Source: Diadophis punctatus similis (Eukaryota > Chordata > Lepidosauria > Squamata > Dipsadidae). Taken from it: DNA of 64,000 nt. The DNA lies in NCBI GenBank assembly GCA_023053685.1, contig JALIGW010000014.1, positions 16,736,590-16,800,589 of the forward strand, written 5' to 3'. Positions 21,147 to 31,870 of this stretch are shown in pieces (within the stretch, counting starts at the first letter, position 1; each line of letters begins with the position of its first letter). Under the pieces are notes generated by a model. The model ran no database searches, had not been told where the DNA came from, and was given only the letters and a program-made list of their open reading frames with translations. The position numbers and the translations under genes were made by a program.

Positions 21147-21661
21147 TTATTCATTCATTCATTCATTCATTCATTCATTCATTCATTCATTCATTCATTC
21201 ATTCATTCATTTATTTATTTATTTATTAGTTGCATTTGTATGCCGCCCACTCCACAGAGACTCTGGGCGGCTCACAACAGTAAAAATTCACATGCAATAA
21301 ACAAATATAAAAAGCATTAAAAACAATAGATATTAAAACATTAAAAAAACATTAAAAACCACAATTTAAAAACCCATACAATGAATCATTCATGGGGCCA
21401 AGAGTGATCGGTGTTGTATTAAAATCATTGGCCCCAGGCCTGTCGACAAAGCCATGTTTTTACTGCTTTTCTGAAGGCTGGCAGGGTGGGAATAATGCGG
21501 ATCTCGGGGGGTAGTGTATTCCACAGAACCGGTGCTGCCACAGAGAAGGCCCTCGTTCATGGGCCCGCCAGCCGACATTGTTTGGCTTACGGGACCACCA
21601 GCAGACCAACTCTGTGGGCTCTAATCGGTCTTAGGGAGGTATGTTGGAGAAGGCGGTCTCC
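21078..21661 (-). mobile_element. L2 3' end inserted in mariner-like element
   Basis: After (TTTA)n(ATTC)n at 21079-21226 comes TATGCCGCCCACTCCACAGA, then minus-strand L2 coding sequence near 21420-21650. These match the 522-codon L2 protein (C-terminal LAFRKAI/PALWN region). CATATTTAT occurs on both sides as a target duplication. Confidence 0.85.
21079..21226. repeat. compound (TTTA)n(ATTC)n microsatellite
   Basis: (ATTT)n to about 21148, (ATTC)n to about 21211, then (TTTA)n again, at the L2 3' tail. Confidence 0.97.
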
Positions 21662-21912
21662 AACATATTTATGACCGTTGCTGTGTTCCAAGGACATATG
21701 ATCCCCTTTTGTGACCTTCTGACAAGCAAAGTCAATGAGGGAAGCTAGATTCACTTAACAACGGGGTTACTAATTTATCAACTGCACTGATTCCCTCAAC
21801 AACGGTGGCAAGAAAGGGCATAAAATGAGGCAAAACTCACTTAACAAATGTCTCACTTAACAACAGAAATTTCGGGCTCCATTGTGGTCGTAAGTCGAGG
21901 ACTACCTGTGCA
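21662..21912 (+). mobile_element. mariner/Tigger-like element, right part
   Basis: Resumes TTTATGACCGTTGC and ends GTCGTAAGTCGAGGACTACC, the complement of the left terminus. Confidence 0.7.
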
Positions 21913-22091
21913 CAGCCTGAAGTTGTCCATTCATCTCATCCTTCCCTTAGCGGCGCCCTCAGCAGATTTGTAAGGAAGTAGTTTTGCCTAAAATGGAAGT
22001 ATGTGATGAATGGAGAAGCGGAAAGGAAACGTTGGAGAAACCTGAGAAGGTTAACCTTCGCTCAGGCTAGCAGCTGGCGAAAGGTATGAAT

Positions 22092-22312
22092 CAGTGGTGA
22101 AATCCAATTTTTTTTACTACCGGTTCTGTGGGCATGGCTTGGTGGGCGTGGTGTGGCTTGGTGGGCGTGGCAGGGGAAGGATACTGCAAAATCCCCATTC
22201 CCACCCCACTTGGGGGCCAGCCAGAGGTGGTATTTGCTGGTTCTCCGAACTACTCAAAATTTCCGCTTCAGGTTCTCCCGAACCTGTCAGAACCTGCTGG
22301 ATTTCACCCCTG
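22092..22312 (+). mobile_element. hAT MITE, GAAATCC subfamily
   Basis: Ends are CAGTGGTGAAATCC and GGATTTCACCCCTG, with a perfect duplication GTATGAAT at 22084-22091 and 22313-22320. It differs from the copy at 13268 by few substitutions. Confidence 0.93.
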
Positions 22313-22595
22313 GTATGAATGCAGGCAGAGCGGGTGGGGCTGCGGATGCTGTCATGAACCTCTTTCAGCAGGAGTGACAAAAGGTCTGAGATTCAAACTA
22401 GACCTAAATGACACATAAAATGAAGTGCAATATTGAATGTAGTTAAGAAAGGCCTGCAGGAGTGAATGAGGGGCCATGGTTAGCCCTCTTGCAAATGGCC
22501 AAAGTGAATAATGCAGGCTCTGCAGGAAGGAAATCACCAGATTTTTTTCAAAAAATATTCTGCCATCACTATATATATGTACTGTATGTATCATC

Positions 22596-22830
22596 ATCAT
22601 CATTCTAGCTATTGTCTACCCACTGCAGGATGAAGGCCATGTCCGCATGTTTCCAACCCAGATGGTCCTGAGCTTTCTTTTGCCAGTTGCGCCCGCCATA
22701 CTTGCTGATGTTGTCACTCCATCTTGTTTTAGGTCTCTTTCGTGGATGCTTTTGATCAAGTGGGATCCATTCTATGACTGCCTTGGTCCACCTGCCATCA
22801 GTTCTTCTTGCCATGTGACCATTTCAATTC
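22596..22830 (-). mobile_element. RTE-like LINE ORF2 C-terminal relic
   Basis: The 69-codon minus frame reads RWTKAVIEWIPLDQKHPRKR, then TRWSDNI and LQWVDN. This is the RWT...EW.P...RPKTRW.DD pattern at the C-terminus of several LINE ORF2 proteins, often RTE clade. Short and isolated. Confidence 0.6.
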
Positions 22831-22973
22831 CAATTCCAAAGAGAGGGGTTGTGTGCAAGAAGACATCGCCTGCAAGGTGTTCCCCAGATCAGAGCCCTCA
22901 CTTCAGAGAAGCGTGTGGATTTCAGCCCATTCTTCAGCCTCCACAGTCATGCAAGCCATGTCACCACGAGCCG

Positions 22974-23191
22974 AGGTGGCGCAGCGGTTAGAGTGGGGTA
23001 CTGCAGGCCACTTTAGCTGACTGTGATCAGCAGGTCAGCGGTTCAAATCTCACCGGCTCAAGCCTTCCATCCTTCCAAGGTAGGTAAAATGAGGACCCAG
23101 ATTGTTGGGGGCAATGTAAATATATACATTGCTTACTGGTGTAAACTGCTTAGAGAGTGCTTGCACTGTGAGGCGGTATATAAATGTCACA
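22974..23191 (+). mobile_element. tRNA-derived SINE
   Basis: GAGGTGGCGCAGCGGTTAGA holds an A box, and GGTTCAAATCTCACC a B box. The body (CAGATTGTTGGGGGCAATGT; GTAAACTGCTTAGAGAG) is that of the SINE at 9640. It ends in an (AAT)n tail. Confidence 0.85.

Positions 23192-23272
<81 letters not shown>
23192..23272 (+). repeat. (AAT)n microsatellite
   Basis: Perfect trinucleotide run that grew from the SINE tail. Confidence 0.97.
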
Positions 23273-23274
<2 letters not shown>

Positions 23275-23409
23275 CTCCTGCTTCTTTCCTTCCCCACTTG
23301 TGTGCACAAGGCAGCACCAGTCGCTTCCTTTTCCATGATTTTCATTGAGAAGATTTTGGTATGAGTTCCTTCCAGTGACTTGGGCTTTTTCTACATTCAT
23401 TGGAAACCT

Positions 23410-23429
23410 TGGGGGGGGGGGGGTGGAAT

Positions 23430-23490
<61 letters not shown>
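23410..23490. repeat. G-run and (AC)n microsatellite
   Basis: A G-run (about 23411-23423) followed by (AC)n from 23433 to 23490. Confidence 0.97.
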
Positions 23491-23493
<3 letters not shown>

Positions 23494-23691
23494 CCAGGAT
23501 TTGGCATCACCTTATTTTCTGGTTTCTCTTCTCTGTCCACACAAGACTGAGAAAAAGCACTGTGAATCAAGTTTGCAAGGCACCTTCCTTGTTCTCATAA
23601 AGTGTAGCCCATCTCTTGCCAGTGGTCTCTCATTTCAGGATTCATCCCATTATTGAAGAATCCAATCTGCTCCCAATGGCATCATCTAGAT

Positions 23692-23826
23692 CAGGGGTGT
23701 CAAACTCACACTGTCATGGCGGCATCACGTGACATATTGGGACTTTTCCCCCCTTCGCTAAACCGGGCGGAGGCGTGGCCAGCGCCTGAGGCATCCAGCC
23801 AATGGGTCGGAAGTTTGACAGCTCTG
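23692..23826. mobile_element. hAT-like MITE, GTGTCAAACTC family
   Basis: Left end CAGGGGTGTCAAACTC, right end GTTTGACAGCTCTG, with a perfect duplication ATCTAGAT at 23684-23691 and 23827-23834. It is 135 bp. Confidence 0.88.
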
Positions 23827-24123
23827 ATCTAGATGGTCAGTGTAGTTATTCACTTCTAAAATTGTTCTCTTTCTGCTTGGGTCACATAGGAAGAAATGAA
23901 GAGAAGCTTATCTGTGCCCTCAGACCAGGTTTTGTTCTCATAAGCATGGAGGCCAGAGTTGGCTTTGTCAAGAAATTATGGTAGACGGTCATGGTAAGTT
24001 GATTACAGGGGGAGAAAAGTCCTTCACAAATGTGTGTGGTGAACCATGGAGAGAGAGGGTCAAGAATGAATGGATAATGAATGAATGTGAATACAAAAAT
24101 GAGTAATCAATACACAAGAAGTA

Positions 24124-24705
24124 TCTTTTTTTATTCAAAAAGTTTTATTAGTACAAAGTACAAACATTTTTCTCTTTTCTCCCCCCTTCCCCCCCAAACC
24201 CCTCCCCACCCCCCTTACCCTCCCCTCCTCTCACCCACCCACCCTGACTTTCCAGAAAAAGCACAGGGTATAGTATTCAATAAACATAAAATTAAAATAT
24301 ACTAACAGATTATTAATTTCAAAATTTCTCTAGTTCTTTAACTCCTTGTTACTCAAAACCTTTTAAACATAATCTAAAAATTAAACATATATTATTATTA
24401 GACTATTTGTATCTTCTTAATCTACTTTTTTTAAAATATAATCAGTCCATCTACTCCATTCCAATATATATCTCTCATTTGAATGATCTTTAAGATATGA
24501 TGAGATTTTTGCCATTTCAGCCAGATGTACAACTTTTAATGTGCATTCCTCGATTGTAGGTATATCTTCTTTCTTCCAATACTGTGCCACCAGCAACCTG
24601 GCAGCTGTTATTAAATTCAAAACCAATTTAGTCTCTATTACAGTACAATCCATAATTATTCCCAACAAAAAAAACTACCTTAAGAAGTATCTTAAGGTAG
24701 TTTGG
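24124..24705 (-). mobile_element. L1 LINE 3' end
   Basis: On the minus strand, LITAARLLVAQYWKKEDIPT and ILEWSRWTDYI form the C-terminal end of L1 ORF2 (24417-24668). A pyrimidine-rich (plus strand) 3' UTR and a polyadenylation-type end at 24125-24160 (plus TTTTATTCAAAAAGTTTTAT) follow. It is 5'-truncated. Confidence 0.85.
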
Positions 24706-24750
24706 TTATATAGAGAACATTAATGAGGACTGATTTGCAAAACAAATGTA

Positions 24751-24913
24751 GAAGGAAGGAAGGAAGGAAGGAAGGAAGGAAGGAAGGAAGGAAGGAAGGA
24801 AGGAAGAGGGAGGGAGGGAGGGAGGGAGGGAAGGAGGGAAAAGAAGAGGAAGGAAGGAAGGAAGGAAGGAAGGAAGGAAGGAAGGAAGGAAGGAAGGAAG
24901 GAAGGAAGGAAGG
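24751..24913. repeat. (GGAA)n/(GGGA)n microsatellite
   Basis: GGAA and GGGA blocks, purine-only for about 160 bp. Confidence 0.97.
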
Positions 24914-25439
24914 CGATGGAGAAAGTCACTGTTGGATGTAACTGATGATATCCTTGAAAATAATATCCGAAGTAATGTATGGACAAGCAAGAATGGCCTT
25001 CAAAGATAGAAGGCTATAAAGGACATATTAATGGTGTTGAGATAAACTAATTTAACTTTCTTTTCTTTTCTCTTATCCCTTGCTTTCTTTCCTTAGCTTG
25101 CTATTTCTAGCTCATGTCTATCGTTTGCATAGGGTTGCTTACCTTGAAAGGGAATATCGTGATAGGTCAATATTAAACTTGAGGACTGAACTTGATTGAG
25201 ATTGAGGATCCATGACGAATGTTAAAAGTCTGTGGAGTTTTGTGAGCTGAACAACCATGAACATTTCCACATTGAAGTTACTTGCATGCTCAGCAATCAG
25301 CTGTATTAAAGGATGGGGAAACTGCTGGACTTACCCAGCCTAGAAAGCAAAGGCCAAGGACACGTGCAAAGACAGGAACTGGCTGATAAACTACTCAATG
25401 CATAGCCCATCCCAGGCTCACCAGAGAGCACCATGTTTA
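24914..25439. other. unassigned sequence
   Basis: No repeat or ORF recognised. Confidence 0.3.
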
Positions 25440-25617
25440 GAGTTTAGAATTTAGAATAACAGAGTTGGAAGGGACCTTGGAGGTCTTCTAGTCCAACCCC
25501 CTGCTTAGGCAGGAAACCCTACACCACTTCAGACAAATGGTTGTCCAATCTCTTCTTAAAAACTTCCAGTGTTGGAGCATTCACAACTTCTGGAGGCAGG
25601 CTCTTCCATGGATTAAT
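25440..25617 (-). mobile_element. CR1 LINE, 3' part (interrupted by L2)
   Basis: AATAACAGAGTTGGAAGGGA and the CR1 3' UTR, then C-terminal codons to CCATGGATTAATT. It continues beyond the L2 insertion at 27409. Confidence 0.9.
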
Positions 25618-27400
25618 TTATTTATTTATTTATTTATTTTGTTATTCTTATATGCCGCCCAACTCCCGAGGGACTCGGGGCGGCTTACAGCAGGGAAAAA
25701 TACAAGAATAAACAAAAAATTACATAAGATTTAAAAACAGATACGAAAATTTAAAACAATTATTTAAAACAGCAGCATCCATTCGACACATACATACTTG
25801 GGGGGTGGGCTCAGGTGGAATTAAGCTGTCCCCCCCACCTGCAGGAAAAGCCATGTCTTAATGGCTTTACGGAAAGCCAGCAGAGTGGGGATAGTCCGGG
25901 TCTCTGGGGGTAGTTGGTTCCAGAGCGCAGGGCCAGCCACAGAGAAGGCTCTCCCCCTAGGGCCCGCCAGCCGACATTGCTTGGCCGACGGGAGCTGGAG
26001 GAGGCCAACTCTGTGGGCCCTAACCGGTCGAAGGGAAGTATGAGGCAGAATGCGGTCCCGAAGATATCCTGGTCCTAAGCCATGAAGGGCTTTAAAGATG
26101 GTGATCAACACCTTGAATTGGACCCGGAGACCGATGGGCAACCAATGCAGCTGGCGGAGTATCGGTGTCACGTGGGTGTACCTTGGCACACCCACCACAG
26201 CACGCGCAGCCGCATTTTGCACCAGCTGAAGTCTCCGGATACTCTTCAAGGGTAGCCCCATGTAGAGCGCGTTGCAGTAGTCCAAGCGCGAGGTGACAAG
26301 GGCATGAGCGACCGTGAGTAGCGCCTCCTTCTCCAAATATGGCCGCAACTGGTGCACCAGGCGAACCTGTGCAAAGGCCCCCCTAGCCACAGCAGAAAGA
26401 TGGTGGTCCAATTTTAGCTGTGGATCTAGGAGGACCCCCAAGTTGCGGACCTGGTCTGAGGGGGTCAATTTCGCACCCTCAAAGACCAAGGAGGGATAGT
26501 TTTCATGAACCTTAGGAGGCAATATCCACAGCCACTCAGTCTTATCGGGGTTTAGTCTGAGCCTGTTCCTCCCCATCCAGACCTTAACGTCGTCCAGGCA
26601 TCGGCACATTACATCCACTGCCTCCCTGAAGTCAGACGGGGTGGTGATGTACAGCTGGGTGTCGTCAGCGTACTGATGGAAACACACCCCATGTCTGCGG
26701 ATGATCTCACCCAACGGTTTCATGTAGATGTTAAACAGGATGGGCGAGAGAACCGACCCCTGGGGCACCCCACATAATAGGGGCCTAGGGGACGATCTCT
26801 GCCCACCTGCCAACACCGACTGCATCCGATCGGAGAGATAAGAGAACCACCGTAAAACGGTGCCTCCCACTCCCAACTCGCCGAGCCGATGCAGAAGGAT
26901 ACCATGGTCGATGGTATCGAAAGCCGCTGAGAGGTCAAGTAGCACCAGGATGGAGGAGTTCCCCGCATCCCGGGCCCGCCAGAGATCATCCATCAGGGTG
27001 ACCAAGGCAGTTTCTGTACTGTAGCCGCGCCTGAAACCCGACTGATAAGGATCTAGATGGTCTGTTTCATCCAGGAGCTGCAGAAGCTGGGTCACCACCA
27101 CCTTCTCCACAACTTTCCCTAAGAAAGGTAAGTTGGAGACTGGACGATAGTTCTTCAAATCAGCTGGATCCAGGGAAGGCTTCTTCAGGAGGGGTCGCAC
27201 CACCGCAGTTTTTAACGACTGCGGTACGGATCCCTCCCTCAAAGAAGCGGTGATCACCGCCCGGATCCAGCTGCATGCCACCGCCCTGCTGGCCGAGACC
27301 AGCCAGGAGGGGCACGGGTCCAATAAACAGGTGGAGGTACCCATCGCTCCCACAGCCTCGGGAGAAACAGGGCCAAACTCCTCCCACAAAGATGGATTAA
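25611..27400 (-). mobile_element. L2-clade LINE, 5'-truncated, frame intact
   Basis: 1.8 kb running from the (ATTT)n tail (25613-25640) through the 3' UTR and a 522-codon ORF. It is inserted in a CR1; ATGGATTAA appears on both sides (about 25605 and 27391), consistent with target-primed reverse transcription. Endonuclease domain and 5' UTR are missing, so it could not mobilise itself. The open frame argues for a recent insertion. Confidence 0.92.
25821..27389 (-). CDS. L2 LINE reverse transcriptase (partial ORF2)
   Basis: The 522 residues carry RT motifs in order: NYRPVSNLPF (80-89), YQSGFRRGYS (115-124), LDLSAAFDTIDH (151-162), GVPQGSVLSP (207-216) and the catalytic YADD (240-243). HWLP (415-418) and FKALHGL (432-438) follow in the C-terminal region, usual for L2. 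The apurinic-type endonuclease domain that should precede the RT is lost by 5' truncation; the first methionine is internal. Its role in life was target-primed reverse transcription of L2 RNA. No stop interrupts the RT, unlike all other L2 pieces here. Confidence 0.92.
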   Translation of the reverse strand: MWEEFGPVSPEAVGAMGTSTCLLDPCPSWLVSASRAVACSWIRAVITASLREGSVPQSLKTAVVRPLLKKPSLDPADLKNYRPVSNLPFLGKVVEKVVVTQLLQLLDETDHLDPYQSGFRRGYSTETALVTLMDDLWRARDAGNSSILVLLDLSAAFDTIDHGILLHRLGELGVGGTVLRWFSYLSDRMQSVLAGGQRSSPRPLLCGVPQGSVLSPILFNIYMKPLGEIIRRHGVCFHQYADDTQLYITTPSDFREAVDVMCRCLDDVKVWMGRNRLRLNPDKTEWLWILPPKVHENYPSLVFEGAKLTPSDQVRNLGVLLDPQLKLDHHLSAVARGAFAQVRLVHQLRPYLEKEALLTVAHALVTSRLDYCNALYMGLPLKSIRRLQLVQNAAARAVVGVPRYTHVTPILRQLHWLPIGLRVQFKVLITIFKALHGLGPGYLRDRILPHTSLRPVRAHRVGLLQLPSAKQCRLAGPRGRAFSVAGPALWNQLPPETRTIPTLLAFRKAIKTWLFLQVGGTA

Positions 27401-27408
27401 GACTAGCA

Positions 27409-27972
27409 TTGTTCTAACTGTCAGGAAATTTCTCCTTAGTTCTAAGTTGCTTCTCTCCTTGATTAGTTTCCACCCATTGCTTCTTGTTCTACCCTCAGGT
27501 GCTTTGGAGAATAGTTTGACTCCCTCTTCTTTGTGGCAACCCCTGAAAATATTGGAAGACTGCTATCGTGTCTCCCCTGATCCTTCTTTTCATTAAACTA
27601 GACATACCAGTTCCTGCAACCGTTCTTCATATGTTTTAGCCTCCAGTCCCCTAATCACCTTTGTTGTTCTTCTCTGCACTCTTTCTAGAGTCTTAATATC
27701 TTTTTTACATCATGGTGACCAAAACTGGATGCAGTATTCCAAGTGTGGCCTTACCAAGTCATTACAAAGTGGTATTAACACTTCACGTGATCTTGATTCT
27801 ATCCCTGTGTTAATGCAGCCTAGAACTGTGTTGGCTTTTTTGGCAGCTGCTGCGCACTGCTGGCTCATATTTAAATGGTTGTCCACTAGGACTCCAAGAT
27901 CCCTCTCACAGTTACTACTGTTGAGCAAGGTACCACATATACTGTACCTGTGCATTTTGTTTGTTGTTAAGG
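27409..27972 (-). pseudogene. CR1 relic, 5' continuation
   Basis: Continues the CR1 of 25440-25617 with the FLTVRT region. A 27710-27955 frame reads NSSNCERDLGVLVDNHLNMS, then CAAAAKKANTVLGCINTG and [14 protein letters not shown] frameshift lies near 27715. It is truncated upstream of the RT palm. Confidence 0.9.
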
Positions 27973-29045
27973 AAGCATTGTGGTCCTCTCAGGGACCCCC
28001 GTGAAGAAACCTCTGCTCCTGAGAAGTCAGTGGAAATGCAAAAGGCCAACTGCAAATGGGTCCACCATGAATGGTGATCTCTGAAAGCTCCTTTAGTTCC
28101 TGATATTCATGTTATTGCATTGTTGTTGTTATAGGGCACCCCAAAGCTGGGATGTGCCATTTCAGCAAATCAATCAACTTACCAAATGCTTTATGTTTAT
28201 TAGCATTTGCTTACATCTTTTTACAGAAAAATCCCTATCATTTGATCAGCACTCAGAAATTGTTGTGTTGCTTTTTTAACAAAAAAATATATATCCTGCC
28301 TGTTCGGTCCATGTAACCATGTTCTGTAAACAAATCCTCTCTTTCATTCATTCTCTGATTAGCTGAATAACTGAAACAACTTTCTTTGGTTCGAGAAAGC
28401 TGCAGTTAATTTTATGCCACTTTATCACATTTACAAATCAACTTCTTCATATAAATACATTTCAGGCAGGCTGAATAGGTAACTCAACTCTTCTGGCCTG
28501 TGGTTTAGCGCAGAGGCCCTCCCGCCTGGTGGAGGGATCTACCAGACTCATTTCCCTAAAGTCCAGATGGCCTTTCTTGCAGCTAGAGAGCCTCTCCGGG
28601 TCTTCCTGGTGGAAGGACAGAGTCTGCTTGGTTCCCTCAGAGAAGCTTTTCTGATTCACGTGAACCCTGGGAGATCCTGTGCTTGTTTCATTTGCTCTGC
28701 CATCCCAAGGTGCATTATACACCGGCTTAGTGAAGGTTTTATCCATTTAGTCAAATTTCTATCACTCTGGTTTGTCTGCATAAAGAACCCTTGCCCTGTA
28801 GGGCCACGGAAAACTTTGTCATATTGCCAGCATTTGTGGGAATTTCACAAAATCTGCGGCTGCTACCCTCAGTCATTGGTGTTTGGCCTGCATTTGGTGA
28901 ACAGAAAATAGAATATAAAACAATGGAACAACAACAGAACAGAGAGAGGGTGGGCTCCAGCATGAGTCCAAAAGCTTGAAGGCTAAACCTCTGATCCTGG
29001 TGATCGACTCAGATTCAATCCTGCAACATTATTCTGGGCCTTCAT
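27973..29045. other. unassigned sequence
   Basis: No repeat recognised. Frames at 28462-28746 (-) and 28567-28911 (+) overlap on opposite strands and match nothing I know. Confidence 0.3.
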
Positions 29046-29215
29046 TTGACATAGAACAATAGGGTTGGAAGGGACCTTGGTGGTCTTCTAGTCCAACCTC
29101 CACCCGTGGCAGAAGATTCTATACCGTTCCAGAATTCTTTGGGCTTGATGGGATGGATACTTGTGATGATAGAAAGAATAACAGAATAGAATAATAGAGT
29201 TGGTTGATACACCAT
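29046..29215 (-). mobile_element. CR1 3' UTR fragments
   Basis: GGGTTGGAAGGGACCTTGG then the tail GAATAACAGAATAGAATAAT; two joined 3' UTR pieces, like 3345-3490. Confidence 0.7.
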
Positions 29216-29559
29216 GTCAGATAGGAATTTTCCTACCAGAGGCGATCTTAGGATCTTGCTTCCTCAAAGTCATTCGTTTTTAGAAAATAAAACCGAGATT
29301 CAAATCTAATTAACAAAATATTTATTTCAGTACAAAAGTAACAAAAAATAAACCCTTAATAAACTACATCTTCTCAGCTAATGGATTCACGTCTGCCTTG
29401 GGGCAGGCATCGAAGAAGAAAAAAATGTGGGAGTTGACAAAACTCCTGGAATGCACGCATGCGTAGTAAAACATATAACATGTCTGCTTGATTAGAAAAA
29501 CAATAAACCTTAGAAAACAGTAGAGATGCACAACTGGCAATTATGACACACCAAAAGTT

Positions 29560-29815
29560 CTCCAGTCCAACCCCCACCCTAGCAGGAGACCCTACATGAT
29601 TTCAGGCAAATGGCTGTCCAATCTCTTTTTAAAAGTCTCCAGTGATGGGGCATCCACAACTTCTGGTGGCAAGCCGTTCCACTGGTTAATTGTTGTCCCT
29701 GTTAGGAAGTTTCTTCTTAATTCCAGGTTGCTTCTCTCCTTGATTTGTTTCCATCCACTGTTTCTCGTCTTGCCTTCTGGTGCTTTGGAAAACAAGTTGA
29801 CCCACGCCTGGCACA
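29560..29815 (-). mobile_element. CR1 3' end
   Basis: Minus-strand C-terminal codons (NGWKQIKERSNLELRRNFLT, QWNGLPPEVV) and 3' UTR. Breaks off near 29812 at VNLFSK. Confidence 0.87.
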
Positions 29816-30252
29816 AACCTGCAAAGAGGGAGCTTATGAAAGAAGTAGACTGGACCAAGGCAGAGGGTGGAATGAGGCTCTATGGTTGTTGGGAGAAACT
29901 CTTGCACATCATCTATGTGACTGTCAGCTCAGCTCAGCTCAGCATGGTCTATAACTGAATAGAAAGATAGAGACATCTACCTTGGAAGTCTCAATTGAGT
30001 TCCATCCAGAATTATCCAAGTAGCATCTTCTAAAAGTATATAACATGTGCTTGGCAAGGTGGGTTGTTTAGTAAATCCTCAGCTGCCATGGTTGAAATGC
30101 TTCATTCACATAAAACGTGGCCTAATCTGTTTGTTATCCTGCATAATGTATATTTCTCCAGTCTACCCATTTTGATCCATATTCTTTTTTATTTTCCAAT
30201 CCCTTTCCTTGACTGCCACAAATACAAAAATTACTCTTTTCTTTTTAATTAT
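29816..30252. other. unassigned sequence
   Basis: No repeat recognised. Confidence 0.3.
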
Positions 30253-30415
30253 ACAGAATAACAGAGTTGGAAGAGACCCGGGAGGTCTTCTAGTCCAACC
30301 ACCTGTTCAAGAAGGAAACCCTACATTATTCCAAAGAAGTGCCTGTCCAGTCTCTTCTTAACAGCTTTCCATGATGGAGTACCCACAGCTGTTGGAGGCA
30401 AGCTGTTCCATATAT
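30253..30415 (-). mobile_element. CR1 3' end (short)
   Basis: AGAATAACAGAGTTGGAAGA, CR1 3' UTR and the last codons; followed by AT-rich TATAATATA sequence. Confidence 0.85.
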
Positions 30416-30609
30416 AATTATATATAATATATCCTTTAATAATATTAAATATAATATTAAATATTTTGTGGTATTTATAATAATATTATAAATATAATTA
30501 AAAATGTAAACATTTTACAGGATCACTCTCAACAACTATTGTAGTTATATTTGGGAAACTTGAAAATTTTAATTTTTGCATCATTTCTTAAATTTCTGTG
30601 CTGCCCAAC

Positions 30610-30848
30610 TCCCAGCAAGAGCCAGTTTGGTTTAGCAGTTAAGGCTCCAGGCTAGAAAGCGGGAGACCATGAGTTCAAGTCCCATCAGAGTCATGAAAGC
30701 CATCTGGATGACCTTGGGCCAGTCATTCAGCCCCACCTACCTCACAGGGTTGTTGTTGTCAGGAAAATAGGAGGAGAAGGAAGATGTTCACCAACTTGAC
30801 TTATTTGTAAAAATAATGAAGGCGAGATACAAATAAATAAATAGTAAT
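30610..30848 (+). mobile_element. tRNA-derived SINE with BovB-like tail
   Basis: GCCAGTTTGGTTTAGCAGTT holds an A box; GAGTTCAAGTCCC a B box. The body has TGACCTTGGGCCAGTCATTC and CAGGGTTGTTGTTGTC, and the end is AAAAATAATGAAGGCGAGAT. It fits a squamate Sauria-type SINE mobilised by BovB (name by recollection, tentative). Confidence 0.8.
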
Positions 30849-30865
30849 AACTCATACTTGTTGAA

Positions 30866-31378
30866 AACGTTTATAGTCAAATTTGAAAATGGAAAATGAA
30901 CAAATACAAGATACAATGGTACAATGGGAAAAAGAAATTGGGCTCTAACATAGCACTAGAGAAATGGCAAAATTTATGGGAAAGAAACTATAAATTAACA
31001 ATGGCAACCTCTTATAAAGAAAATGTGTATAAAATATTTTATAGATGGCGTTTACCACCTGCTAGGTTAGCTAAAATGTTTAAAAATATGTCTAGCAAAT
31101 GTTGGAATTGTAACCAAAAAAAGGCACATTTTATCACATGTGGTGGACTTGCGTAAAAGAAAAAAAATGGGCAAAGATACATACCGGTAGGTGGATAGAA
31201 AAGATGATAGGGAAACATGTAGATTTTAAACCTGAATTGTTTTTATTAGGTATAATATCAGGAAAAAAATGATAAGACAAATATGTATTTAATATTACAT
31301 GTCTTAACAGCAGCGAGGATTATATTCGCACAATACTGGAAAAATGAAGATATACCGCGAGATGAAGAGATACTAGAT
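30866..31378 (+). pseudogene. L1 ORF2 C-terminal relic
   Basis: Reads KENVYKIFYRWRLPPARLAK then KCWNCNQKKAHFITC (the L1 zinc-knuckle-like region, cysteines at CW.C). LFLLGIISG and TAARIIFAQYWKNEDIP follow near 31300-31360. Frameshifts near 31150. It continues after a hAT insertion at 31715. Confidence 0.82.
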
Positions 31379-31714
31379 CAGTGGTAGCGAACCTTTTTAG
31401 GTTCGTGTGCCAAAAAGGGGGGGGAGTGCGCGCTAGCGCGCGCTCGCATGCCCACACCCATTCCCTCCCCCCATGCATGCGCACAACACCCCCCCATGCT
31501 GCCCCCTGCACATGCGCACACACACCCACCCCCGCGCAAAGGCCTTACCGGAGCCTGGGACGACGAAACGGGCAAACCGGAAGTGCGGAAAAACGCACTT
31601 CCGGTTTGCCGGTGAGCTGTTTTTTGCACTCCGGAGGGTTCAGGGAAGCTCCCTGAAGCCCCGGAATGCAAAAAACTACAAAACGGACAAACCGGAAGTG
31701 CGGAAAAATGCACT
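31379..31714 (+). mobile_element. hAT-like element, GGCGAACC family, right end lost
   Basis: Left end CAGTGGTAGCGAACCTTTTT, then GTGTGCCAAAAAGG and the GCACTTCCGGTTTGCC hairpin also present in 53166-53678. The right terminus is missing; L1 sequence resumes at TTATGGAATTTATTTTACC. Confidence 0.75.
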
Positions 31715-31870
31715 TATGGAATTTATTTTACCAATGGTTGGAAAAAAAGGGTGGAGATTAAGAATGTAAATTTGTATTGTTAATCAAATTAAATACCCAG
31801 ACAACCCGATGTTTATTAAGGACTAAGAAATGTATTTAATAGAAAATCAATTAAAAATGTTTATAGTCTG
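31715..31870 (+). mobile_element. L1 3' end, continuation
   Basis: LWNLFYQWLEKK is the final L1 ORF2 segment, then an A-rich 3' UTR. Confidence 0.65.

Noticed and set aside
24949..24962. CTGATGA followed by GAAA, a second possible hammerhead core
   Set aside because: The seven bases between the boxes cannot form stem II and no stem I partner is visible.
28462..28911. Overlapping frames of 94 (-) and 114 (+) codons as host exons
   Set aside because: No recognisable domain, no supporting splice pattern, and opposite-strand overlap; cannot be supported.
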